Below, one piece after another: positions 1 through 7,141 of a stretch of 64,000 bases of DNA. This DNA comes from Fen-178 sp963722575 (GTDB lineage: Bacteria; Acidobacteriota; Terriglobia; Bryobacterales; Bryobacteraceae). The stretch's first letter is position 1; every line of letters begins with the position of its first letter. The notes under the pieces are model-generated. The model was given only the letters and a program-made list of their open reading frames with translations. It did no database searches and was not told where the DNA came from. The stretch spans positions 124,001 through 188,000 of the forward strand of contig CAVRNR010000020.1 of NCBI GenBank assembly GCA_963722575.1. Direction: 5' to 3'. The translations under genes were made by a program, and so were the position numbers.

Positions 1-42
1 GCCGCCGACCATATTGCCGCCAAAGGCGCCGCGGTCGCGTAG
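1..42 (+). CDS. Possible 3' end of a truncated CDS
   Basis: Frame 1 is open from the window edge to a TAG at 40-42 and would encode a short Ala-rich tail ending KGAAVA. It would converge on the HtrA gene with an 11-base gap. The piece is too short to assign a family and could be chance. Confidence 0.25.
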   Translation, partial: AADHIAAKGAAVA

Positions 43-53
43 CGCCCCGCCAC

Positions 54-1199
54 CTACAGTTGTTGTGGAGCCTCGCCCAACTTGACTCGCACCTTCTGAG
101 TCTGGCCGTTCCGGTAGATCGTCAACTCCAGCATGTCGCCGCCGCGTTTGCGGTTCAACAAGCGCGGTAGTGTGTTGTTGTCGTCGATGTTCTGGCCGTC
201 CGCCGCCAGGATCAAGTCGCCGCCAACGCCCAGTTGGAAACCGCCCACGACGACCATTCTCGAAGGGCCGCGCAAACCCGCCCCTTCCGCGGCCGATCCA
301 CGCTCCACGCTCTGAATCAACAGGCCGCCCTGCGGCGGCAGGTCCAGCATGCCCGCCAGATCGCCGGCGACGTAGACCGTCCGGATGCCCAGCGTGGGGC
401 GTGAAATGTGTCCGTTCTGCTGGAATTCCTCCAGCATCGACTTGGCGCGGTTGATGGGCATGGCGAAGCCGATCCCGATGCTGCCCTGCTGGCCGTAGAT
501 GGCGGTGTTGATTCCGATCACGTCGCCGTGGGAATCCAGCAGCGGACCCCCGCTATTGCCCGGATTGATGGCAGCGTCGGTCTGGATCATGCCCTCCAGA
601 CGCCGGTCTTCCGTGTCGATGTCGCGGCCCAGCGAACTGACGACCCCGGTGGTGAGTGTGCCGGAAAACCGGAACGGATTGCCGATGGCAAGCACCTTTT
701 GCCCCACCACCAGGGTGTCGGAGTTACCCAGCGGCAGAGACGGGAGCTTGCGGCCCGCGTCGATCTTGATCAGCGCCAAGTCGTTGGCCCCGTCAATTCC
801 GAGCACCTTGGCGTTGTATACCTTCTTGTCCGCCAGCGTGACGGTCAGTTTCTCGCTGCCGCTCACCACGTGGTTATTGGTGAGGATTTCGCCGCTGGGC
901 TTGATGATAAACCCCGAGCCGGCGCCTTCCTGCTGATAGACCTGAAAAAACCAGTCTTTGCGGTACACGGTCGAGGTGATATTCACCGTGGCGTCGCGGG
1001 CATTCTTATAGATCGTGATGTTGTTCTGCTCGTCGGCCGAAAATCCGGCCGTTTCAGCCGAGGCGGGCTCGCTCCACAGGCGCCCCACGGAACGCACCGG
1101 CTGCAGCACGCGCCCCACGTCCCAATGCGCCGCCGAAGTGATATACAGAAATCCGGCCACCAGCACCATGGCCCAGAGAAATGGTCGCAGAACTTTCAT
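54..1199 (-). CDS. HtrA/DegP-type serine protease with PDZ domain
   Basis: This is a 381-residue membrane-anchored, periplasm-facing serine protease of the trypsin-like HtrA family, which degrades damaged envelope proteins. An N-terminal hydrophobic segment (about residues 5-24) is the likely anchor. The catalytic triad is visible: His110 in TNNHVV, Asp140 in NDLALIK and Ser216 in GNSGGPL. One PDZ domain occupies roughly residues 280-375. With a single PDZ domain and an uncleaved-looking anchor it resembles DegS or short DegQ forms more than two-PDZ DegP. The ATG overlaps the coaE stop by 4 bases, so it is translated as the last gene of the folD-coaE-htrA run. Confidence 0.93.
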   Translation of the reverse strand: MKVLRPFLWAMVLVAGFLYITSAAHWDVGRVLQPVRSVGRLWSEPASAETAGFSADEQNNITIYKNARDATVNITSTVYRKDWFFQVYQQEGAGSGFIIKPSGEILTNNHVVSGSEKLTVTLADKKVYNAKVLGIDGANDLALIKIDAGRKLPSLPLGNSDTLVVGQKVLAIGNPFRFSGTLTTGVVSSLGRDIDTEDRRLEGMIQTDAAINPGNSGGPLLDSHGDVIGINTAIYGQQGSIGIGFAMPINRAKSMLEEFQQNGHISRPTLGIRTVYVAGDLAGMLDLPPQGGLLIQSVERGSAAEGAGLRGPSRMVVVGGFQLGVGGDLILAADGQNIDDNNTLPRLLNRKRGGDMLELTIYRNGQTQKVRVKLGEAPQQL

Positions 1200-1801
1200 G
1201 ATTCGATTCTCCGCAATGCTTCGTAGACGGCCCGGGCCTGCCGCAAGGTATCCTCTTTCCGCCCGGATGTATCTATAACGAAATCGGCAAACTTACGTTT
1301 CTCTGCGAGCGGCATTTGCCGGCTGATGCGCGCGCGCACGTCGCCCTCTTCCGCGCCACCGCGCCGCAATGCGCGCTCCACCTGCTGCTCTTCAGCGCAC
1401 CACACCAGGATGATGCGGTCGAATCGCCGATAGCTGCCCGTCTCGATGAGGATGGCCGCTTCCACCACCGCGATGCCCCGTGGCTCGCGCGCGGCGAATT
1501 CGGCGATCAATTCCTCTTCGCGCTGCACCACTCCCGGATGCACCAGCGCATTCAGCCGGGCCAGCCGCTCGGGCGAGGCGAACACCAGCGCGCCGAGCTG
1601 TTGGCGGTCGATTGCGCCGCCGCTCGTCAGAATTTCGCGGCCGAATTCCCGCACCACGGCGTCATAGGCTTCTCCGCCGGGCGCCAGCGCCTCATGGCCC
1701 AGTTCGTCGGCCTGGATCAGAAGACAGCCGCTGCTCACCAGGGCCTCGCCCACCAAGGTTTTCCCGCTGGCGAGGCCGCCCGTGAGCCCCACCTTCAACA
1801 T
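1196..1801 (-). CDS. coaE: Dephospho-CoA kinase
   Basis: CoaE phosphorylates dephospho-CoA on the ribose 3'-hydroxyl, the last step of coenzyme A synthesis. The 201-residue length is normal for the family. The P-loop GLTGGLASGKT lies at residues 5-15, and the family's QADELGHE-type acidic motif (residues 30-37) follows, as expected for substrate binding. The frame overlaps the end of folD by 7 bases and the start of the HtrA gene by 4 bases, so the three genes are probably translationally coupled. Confidence 0.93.
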   Translation of the reverse strand: MLKVGLTGGLASGKTLVGEALVSSGCLLIQADELGHEALAPGGEAYDAVVREFGREILTSGGAIDRQQLGALVFASPERLARLNALVHPGVVQREEELIAEFAAREPRGIAVVEAAILIETGSYRRFDRIILVWCAEEQQVERALRRGGAEEGDVRARISRQMPLAEKRKFADFVIDTSGRKEDTLRQARAVYEALRRIES

Positions 1802-2715
1802 ACGCCGGCCCGGCGCTCCGCCGCTGCCACGGTGTTGGCCATGAGCATGGCAATCGTCAGCGGCCCGACGCCTCCCGGAACCGGCGAGTACGCGGCCGCC
1901 TTTTCGGCCACGTCGAACGGGTCCACGTCGCCCACCAGAACGCTTCCCTTCTTGTCGAACGCCGCCAGCTTCCGCGGGGAATTGCGGAAAATGCGCGCCA
2001 CCTCGCCGCGGTCGTGGATGCGGTTCATGCCCACGTCGATCACCGTCACGCCTGGCGTAAGATACTCGCCGGTGATCATGGCCGCGCGCCCGATGGCCGC
2101 CACCAGAATGTCGGCCTCGCGGCAGACCGCCGCGAGATCGGCCGTTTTGGAATGGCAGATCGTTACGGTGGCGTGCTCGTGGAGCAGCAGAAAAGCCACC
2201 GGCTTGCCCACGATATCGCTGCGGCCCACCACCACCGCGCGCTTGCCCGCGATGCGGATGCCGTGGCGCTTGAGCAGTTCGAGGATGCCCGCCGGCGTGC
2301 AGGCGCGCGGCCCCGGCGTCCCCGCCACCAGGCTGCCGATGTTGCAGGGGTGCAACCCATCCACGTCCTTGGCCGGCGCGATCGCCGCCACAACGCGCTT
2401 GGCCTCCACCCGCGGCGGCAGCGGAAGCTGCACCAGTATGCCATCCACCTCGGGCCGGGCGTTCAACTCCGCCACCATGCCCAGCAATTCCTCCGTCGAG
2501 ACGGTATCCGGCGGCGTGAGCGTCTCCGACCGGATGCCCAGTTCCTGGCAGGCTCCGACCTTGTTGCGGACGTAGATCTCCGAAGCCGGGTCGTGCCCCG
2601 CCAGCACCACCGCCAGTCCGGGCGGACGGGTGCGCGCGGCCAGCGCCGCCACGCGCGGCTTCAGATCGTTCATGATCTCGTCGCGAACGCGGTTTCCGTC
2701 AAGAATTTGCGGCAT
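1795..2715 (-). CDS. folD: Bifunctional methylene-THF dehydrogenase/cyclohydrolase
   Basis: FolD interconverts 5,10-methylene-, methenyl- and 10-formyl-tetrahydrofolate in one-carbon metabolism. I start at the second in-frame ATG (MPQILDG), which matches the usual N-terminus and gives 306 residues; an ATG three codons earlier is possible. The YxxxK catalytic motif is present (Tyr48, Lys52), as are the signature VDGILVQLPLP, the KDVDG motif, the Rossmann segment VVGRSDIVGKP and the C-terminal PVPGGVGPLT. It lies 70 bases downstream of the rhomboid gene on the same strand; that gap holds two small hairpins. Confidence 0.95.
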   Translation of the reverse strand: MPQILDGNRVRDEIMNDLKPRVAALAARTRPPGLAVVLAGHDPASEIYVRNKVGACQELGIRSETLTPPDTVSTEELLGMVAELNARPEVDGILVQLPLPPRVEAKRVVAAIAPAKDVDGLHPCNIGSLVAGTPGPRACTPAGILELLKRHGIRIAGKRAVVVGRSDIVGKPVAFLLLHEHATVTICHSKTADLAAVCREADILVAAIGRAAMITGEYLTPGVTVIDVGMNRIHDRGEVARIFRNSPRKLAAFDKKGSVLVGDVDPFDVAEKAAAYSPVPGGVGPLTIAMLMANTVAAAERRAGVC

Positions 2716-2733
2716 TATTTCCAATCATAACGT

Positions 2734-2783
2734 GGCCCCGAGCGGCTCCGGGGCCGCCGTAGCACCGGCGACAAGATCGCCGG
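2734..2783. repeat. Two adjacent small inverted repeats between rhomboid and folD genes
   Basis: The first hairpin has 7-base arms GGCCCCG/CGGGGCC (2734-2740 and 2749-2755). The second has 7-base arms CCGGCGA/TCGCCGG (2765-2771 and 2777-2783). They fill almost the whole gap between two co-directional genes. Neither is followed by a clear T-run, so they look more like REP-type palindromes or mRNA-stabilising hairpins than terminators. Confidence 0.5.
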
Positions 2784-2785
2784 CG

Positions 2786-3457
2786 TTACCACTGCAAGTC
2801 CCGGCGGCGCCAGTACGGCTGGCGCGCGCCCATAGTGTAGACCAGCACAATGCCAGTCACAAACCCGCCCAGGTGCGCGAAAAATGCCGTGCCGCCCTGG
2901 GTCGTCTCGGCGATGCTTCCGATTCCGCCGACAAACTGGAGCCCGAACCAGTAGACCAGCATGAACCAGGCCGGCAGATCGAAGGTGAAAAAGAAGAAGA
3001 ACCAGAACAGCATCACCACACGGGACTTCGGAAACTTCACCAGGTAGGCGCCCATGACACCGGCGATGGCCCCGCTGGCGCCCACTATGGGCACGCGTGA
3101 GGACGGGTCGAGGGCCATCTGCGCCATGCCGGCGGCCAGCCCGCATAACAGGTAAAACAGCAGAAACTTGCCATGGCCCAGAATGTCCTCCACGCTCTCC
3201 CCGAATACCCACAGGAACAGCATGTTGCCAATCACATGAATCCAGTTGGCGTGCACAAACATCGAGGTGAAGATATTGGCGAAATGAAAATACGCCGGCC
3301 TCAGGCCGTAGAGCGTCATGAAATGGTTGAGCGAATACGGGTCCACCATCTGCAGCCAGAACTCGTGCAGAAAAATCAGGACGTTGGCCATGATCAGCAG
3401 CACGGTGACCACTGGCTTCGAGTAGCTCGGCTGCGTGACTTTAATGGGAAATATCAT
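2786..3457 (-). CDS. Rhomboid family intramembrane serine protease
   Basis: This 223-residue polytopic membrane protein cleaves transmembrane substrates within the bilayer. The Ser-His dyad is visible: Ser128 in VGASGAIAG and His195 in FFAHLGG. Asn78 and His74 in WIHVIGN are the conserved oxyanion-side residues. About six transmembrane segments are seen. A longer open frame continues upstream but only as a shadow of the kinase gene; the ATG at 3457 overlaps the kinase stop (ATGA), so this start is preferred. The gene is probably co-transcribed with the kinase upstream and folD downstream. Its substrate cannot be inferred. Confidence 0.92.
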   Translation of the reverse strand: MIFPIKVTQPSYSKPVVTVLLIMANVLIFLHEFWLQMVDPYSLNHFMTLYGLRPAYFHFANIFTSMFVHANWIHVIGNMLFLWVFGESVEDILGHGKFLLFYLLCGLAAGMAQMALDPSSRVPIVGASGAIAGVMGAYLVKFPKSRVVMLFWFFFFFTFDLPAWFMLVYWFGLQFVGGIGSIAETTQGGTAFFAHLGGFVTGIVLVYTMGARQPYWRRRDLQW

Positions 3458-4413
3458 TTTCCGGCGATCGCCGCCGCGCGGGCCGCGAATTCGAGATCGG
3501 CGCGTCTCTCCCCACGCGCCATCAGGCTGCGAATCTCCTCCAGTCCGCGGATTCCGCCGCGCGCGCCGAGCGCCGTGCAATTCAGGGCCGCCATGGCGTT
3601 GGAAAACTCCAGGGCGTCGCGCATCGGCATTTCCTGCAAGACAGCATAGCAGAACGCCCCGTGGAACACGTCGCCCGCGCCGGTGGTATCCACGCAGTTC
3701 ACCACGAAAGCGGGCGAGTAAAAGAACTCCCCATTTTCGCGCGCCAGGGCGCCGTGCGCCCCCAGCGTCATGGCCGCCACCTTCATTCCGTATTCGCTCT
3801 GCATGAGTTCCAGCGCCTTGAAGGGATCGCCCTGGCCGGTCCAGGCCGTGGGAAATTCGGAGCTGGCCACCAGGTAATCGACGTGCTGCAGCACGCGGTC
3901 GAATCCGCGATAGATGGTATCGACGTCCACGGTGACGGGAATCCCATGGCTCCGCGCGATGGCCGCCGCGTGCTCGACCGCCGGCGTGTCGTGCCCGTCG
4001 ATATGCAGCAGACGCGCGCAGGTGATCTGCTCCGGCAGAATCTGTTCCGGGTCGATGCGCAGACAATCGTCGCGCCGCCAGAGCACCGTGCGCTCCCCGG
4101 TGCTGCGGTCGATGACGATGTACGCCGACTGGTTGGCGCAGTTCCTGCGAAGCTGCACGTGCTCGACATCGACGCCCGCCGCGCGCAGGCTCTCCAGTTG
4201 GATGCGCCCGCGCTCGTCGTCCCCGACCGTGCCGATGTACTTGGTGCGCAGTCCCAGCCGCGCGCACGCCACCAGGGCGCTGGCCACCTGCCCGCCCGGC
4301 GAGACCACCTCTTCCTGGAACGGCGCCTTCCCGGCATAGGCCGGGAAGTGCGGCACGACTAGAAGCGTATCGGTGGCGTTGAGGCCCACGCCCACCACGT
4401 CGAATTCAGGCAT
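3454..4413 (-). CDS. PfkB-family carbohydrate (ribokinase-like) kinase
   Basis: The 319-residue protein has the ribokinase/PfkB layout: an N-terminal substrate-binding part with the GG motif SPGGQVASA near residues 38-46, and the C-terminal signature DTTGAGDVFHGAF (Asp242 to about 254), whose Asp248 is the catalytic base. Such kinases phosphorylate sugars or nucleosides; the exact substrate cannot be read from sequence. It heads the minus-strand run kinase-rhomboid-folD-coaE-htrA and shares a 4-base ATGA overlap with the rhomboid gene. Confidence 0.88.
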   Translation of the reverse strand: MPEFDVVGVGLNATDTLLVVPHFPAYAGKAPFQEEVVSPGGQVASALVACARLGLRTKYIGTVGDDERGRIQLESLRAAGVDVEHVQLRRNCANQSAYIVIDRSTGERTVLWRRDDCLRIDPEQILPEQITCARLLHIDGHDTPAVEHAAAIARSHGIPVTVDVDTIYRGFDRVLQHVDYLVASSEFPTAWTGQGDPFKALELMQSEYGMKVAAMTLGAHGALARENGEFFYSPAFVVNCVDTTGAGDVFHGAFCYAVLQEMPMRDALEFSNAMAALNCTALGARGGIRGLEEIRSLMARGERRADLEFAARAAAIAGK

Positions 4414-4460
4414 GAAGGACCATTGTACTGGGTTAGCCCCGCAGGGGCGCCAGAAAGTAG

Positions 4461-4586
4461 CCCAGCGCGTCAGCGCTGGGACCCGCGCGCGGATCCCGCC
4501 AGCCCCGGTTAAGGGCGTAAGGAATTCTTCCGCCTCTAACCGGGGCTTTGTTGCTTCTCACCTTCTCCCATGGCTGGCGCCATGGG
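4461..4586. repeat. Cluster of three REP-like hairpins
   Basis: The gap between the divergent kinase and antitoxin genes carries three palindromes: CCCAGCG/CGCTGGG (4461-4467, 4474-4480), an 11-base AGCCCCGGTTA inverted repeat (4501-4511, 4537-4547), and CCCATGG/CCATGGG (4567-4573, 4580-4586). The second is followed by TTTGTT and might terminate plus-strand transcription. Otherwise the stretch holds no gene. Confidence 0.55.
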
Positions 4587-4687
4587 CTACTCTTTTTCGC
4601 CCTGCGGGCTGATCTTGGGCAGGTCTCGTGGCCGCAGCCGTCCGCCAGCGCCTATCGACAACGCTATCATCGAACGAGGGAACCACC

Positions 4688-4951
4688 ATGCCCAAGCGGC
4701 TTCAGCGGAAACCGATCCATCCGGGTGAGATCCTGCGAGAGCAGTTCATGGCTGAGTTCGGTGTCAGCATGAACCGGCTCGCCCGCGACCTACGGGTACC
4801 GGTGACGCGAATCAGCGAGATCGTGAACCAGCGCCGGCCGGTCACATCCGATACCGCACTGCGGCTGGCACGCTACTTTGGCACGACGCCGGAATTCTGG
4901 ATGAATCTTCAGACCAGCTACGACCTGGACCCGCCGAAAATACCCTCTTGA
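4688..4951 (+). CDS. higA: HigA-family antitoxin / XRE-type regulator without adjacent toxin
   Basis: This 87-residue protein matches the HigA antitoxin family: HPGEILREQF near the N-terminus, a helix-turn-helix of the SMNRLARDLRV..TRISEIVNQRR type, and the conserved tail FGTTPEFWMNLQ. HigA normally follows a RelE-like HigB toxin gene and represses the operon. Here the preceding 270 bases contain only hairpin repeats and no toxin frame, so it is solitary. The ATG follows GAGGG at a workable distance. Its 3' end overlaps the -35 element of the BlaI promoter. Confidence 0.88.
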   Translation: MPKRLQRKPIHPGEILREQFMAEFGVSMNRLARDLRVPVTRISEIVNQRRPVTSDTALRLARYFGTTPEFWMNLQTSYDLDPPKIPS

Positions 4952-4976
4952 CACGCCCGCCTCTTCGTGCTACTTT
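4948..4976 (+). promoter_or_regulatory. Sigma-70-type promoter of the blaI-M56 operon
   Basis: A consensus -35 TTGACA (4948-4953) and a -10 TACTTT (4971-4976) are separated by exactly 17 bases. The -35 overlaps the higA stop codon. Expected transcription starts near 4983, about 32 bases before the GTG start of the BlaI gene. Confidence 0.75.
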
Positions 4977-4995
4977 TCTAGCATGATGCTAAAAA
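4974..4995. promoter_or_regulatory. Probable BlaI operator
   Basis: A perfect palindrome TAGCAT-G-ATGCTA (4979-4991) flanked by T and A runs overlaps the end of the -10 element and the expected transcription start. BlaI/MecI repressors bind such symmetric sites at their own promoters, so binding here would block initiation and give autorepression. The site is inferred; it is not an exact match to the Gram-positive bla operator. Confidence 0.65.
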
Positions 4996-5014
4996 TTCAG
5001 CAGGATCCGCGGCC

Positions 5015-5398
5015 GTGAGCGCGCTGCCCGGCCTCAGCCGGCGGGAACGCCAGATCATGGAGATCCTCTACCGGCACGGCAAAGCGTCCGTGTCGGAGGT
5101 GCGGGAGCTCATGAAAGACGCGCCCGGCTATTCGGCGGTGCGCGCCATGCTGCGCGTGCTCGAGGAAAAAGGTCACACCAGGCACCAGGCGGAAGGGCTG
5201 AAATACGTCTACATGCCCACCGTGGCGCGCGAGAAGGCCAAACGGTCGGCGGTGAAACACCTGCTCGACACCTTCTTCGCCGGAGAGCCCGACCAGATTG
5301 TGGCGGCGCTGCTGGATGTTTCCGCCACGCGCCTGACGCGCGAGGAGCTGGACCGGATGTCGGAAATGATCGAAGAAGCCCGAAGGGAGGGCAAATAA
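5015..5398 (+). CDS. BlaI/MecI/CopY-family transcriptional repressor
   Basis: This is a 127-residue winged-helix repressor. It contains LSRRERQIMEILYRHG at the N-terminus, VSEVRELM..APGYSAVRAMLRVLEEKG as the DNA-binding helices, and a C-terminal dimerisation half (KHLLDTFFAGEP..., ending in LSEM-like helices). Members repress their own operon and are inactivated by proteolysis triggered by the partner membrane peptidase. The GTG start at 5015 fits the family N-terminus. It directly abuts the M56 gene (TAA then ATG) with GGAGG before that start, so the two are one operon. Confidence 0.92.
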   Translation: MSALPGLSRRERQIMEILYRHGKASVSEVRELMKDAPGYSAVRAMLRVLEEKGHTRHQAEGLKYVYMPTVAREKAKRSAVKHLLDTFFAGEPDQIVAALLDVSATRLTREELDRMSEMIEEARREGK

Positions 5399-7126
5399 AT
5401 GTCGAGCTGGAACGTGTCGCAATGGTTTTCCATCTTCGCGAGCGTGGCGCTCAAGAGCACGGTGGTGCTGGGCGCGGCATGGTTGGCGGCGTGGGCGCTT
5501 CGCGGACGGTCCGCGGCGTTGCGGCACCTGGTGTGGACCGCCGCGGCCGCGGCCGTGCTGGCGCTGCCTTTCCTTTCGGCTTCGCTGCCGGCCCTGCGCG
5601 TGCCGGCGTCCGGAGCGCTCCTTCGGTTTGACCCGGCCGTGATCTTTCAGGTGACCAGCTCCGCCGCCGAGCCGCCTTCGTCGTCTTTGCCTCCGTCGGC
5701 CACGGCTCGCCGCACGGCCAATGCGCCGCGCTATTACGACTGGAGAATCTGGGTGATGGCGCTGTGGGCCGCCGGTGCGGCCGCGGCCTTCGCACGCATG
5801 TTGGCGGCATTCATCGCCATGTGGCGCGTCCAGCGAGCCGCGCTTCCCTTCCCCGATGACGGCCTCGCCCACGTGCTGGTGCTGTCATTAGGGATTAGCC
5901 ACCCGGTGCCCGTGCTCGAAGGCCGTCCCGGCAGCATGCCCATGACCTTTGGGCTTCTGCGGCCCGCCGTTTTCATGCCGCCCGAGGCCGCCCGGTGGAG
6001 CGAAGACCGCCGCCGTGTCGTGCTGTTGCACGAGTTGGCCCACGTGCGCCGCGGCGACGTGGCCACGCACTTGCTCGCGCGCACGGCCTTGAGTCTCCAT
6101 TGGTGGAACCCGCTGGCTTGGTCCGCCTGGCGCGAGTTTCTGAAGGAGCGCGAGCGCTCGACCGACGACCTGGTGCTCAACGCCGGCGCCCGCGCTTCGG
6201 ATTACGCCGGCCATCTGCTGGAAGTGGCGCGCACCATGCAATCCGCGCCGGCAACCGCCTGGGCGGCCGTGGCCATGGCGCGGCGGTCGCAGCTTGAAGG
6301 CCGGCTGCTGGCCATTCTGGATTCGGGCGTGAAGCGCCACGTGCCGGGACGCATGACCGCGCTGGCCGCCACCCTGCTGGCCATCGCCGCGGTGGCCCCC
6401 TTCGCTGCCATGCGCTCGCAGACCCCCGCGCAACAGCCCGCGCCGCCGGCAGTGGGTGACCGGCCTGAAACGGCTGCCGCGCTTCTGCATCTGGGAATCG
6501 CCATATACGGAAAGGACCCGGCCCAGGCGCTCGACTATTTTGAGCGGGCTCTGAATGTGGCGCCATCCGGCCCTATGGCCGGACCGGCGATGACCTGGCA
6601 GGCAATGGTCAGGCAGCACCGGGAAGGCGAAGCGCCAGCCGCCGAATCGCTCTATCGGGCCGCGCTGGCCATCGAGGAGATGAACTCGCCGGATGCGGCC
6701 CTCACCATGGAATTCCTGGCGCATTTTCTGCGCGAGCAGGGCCGCGTAAGCGAAGCCGAAGCCATGGAAGCGTCCGCGGGTGAGATACGCAAGTCGCACA
6801 TCGCGCAATTGTCGCCCAAACGGCAAGCCAACGCCCAAGCCTCAAAAACCGGCAACGGCATTGCCGCACCGATGATTCTGCACAAGATCGAGCCGAGCTA
6901 CTCCCCCGAGGCGCGCGCGGCGAAGGTCCAGGGAACGGTGGTGCTCACCGTGGTGATCGGAACGGATGGCAAAGCTTGCGATGTCCAACTGCACAAGGGC
7001 GTGGGATACGGCCTGGACGAGCAGGCGCTCGACGCCGTCGCCCAATGGACCTTCAAACCTGGCATGCGTGACGGCATGGCGGTGCCCGTGCAAGCCTCGA
7101 TCGAGGTAAACTTCCGGTTGCTGTAG
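5399..7126 (+). CDS. M56 (BlaR1-like) membrane metallopeptidase with TPR-like region and TonB C-terminus
   Basis: This 575-residue protein pairs with the BlaI repressor. Several N-terminal transmembrane segments (about 15-60 and 115-140) precede the M56 zinc site HELAH at residues 211-215. A further membrane segment near 320-337 leads to an outer region. That region has a helical TPR-like stretch (about 360-460, ALDYFERALNVAP style) and ends in a TonB C-terminal-like domain (about 490-575, with YSPEARAAKVQGTVVL and ALDAVAQWTFKP). Classical BlaR1 ends in a beta-lactam-binding sensor domain, absent here, so the signal is probably something else. The TAG stop lies inside the palindrome targeted by the downstream insertion sequence. 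Confidence 0.9.
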   Translation: MSSWNVSQWFSIFASVALKSTVVLGAAWLAAWALRGRSAALRHLVWTAAAAAVLALPFLSASLPALRVPASGALLRFDPAVIFQVTSSAAEPPSSSLPPSATARRTANAPRYYDWRIWVMALWAAGAAAAFARMLAAFIAMWRVQRAALPFPDDGLAHVLVLSLGISHPVPVLEGRPGSMPMTFGLLRPAVFMPPEAARWSEDRRRVVLLHELAHVRRGDVATHLLARTALSLHWWNPLAWSAWREFLKERERSTDDLVLNAGARASDYAGHLLEVARTMQSAPATAWAAVAMARRSQLEGRLLAILDSGVKRHVPGRMTALAATLLAIAAVAPFAAMRSQTPAQQPAPPAVGDRPETAAALLHLGIAIYGKDPAQALDYFERALNVAPSGPMAGPAMTWQAMVRQHREGEAPAAESLYRAALAIEEMNSPDAALTMEFLAHFLREQGRVSEAEAMEASAGEIRKSHIAQLSPKRQANAQASKTGNGIAAPMILHKIEPSYSPEARAAKVQGTVVLTVVIGTDGKACDVQLHKGVGYGLDEQALDAVAQWTFKPGMRDGMAVPVQASIEVNFRLL

Positions 7127-7141
7127 GGGCCGGGCATGCCC
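7123..7141. repeat. Left half of palindromic repeat split by the insertion sequence
   Basis: GTAGGGGCCGGGCATGCCC matches the left and centre of a palindrome seen intact at 29970-29995. Its last ten bases (7132-7141) recur at 8519-8528 with one mismatch, as expected for a target-site duplication. The remaining half, GGCCCCTAC, is at 8529-8537. Confidence 0.75.
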
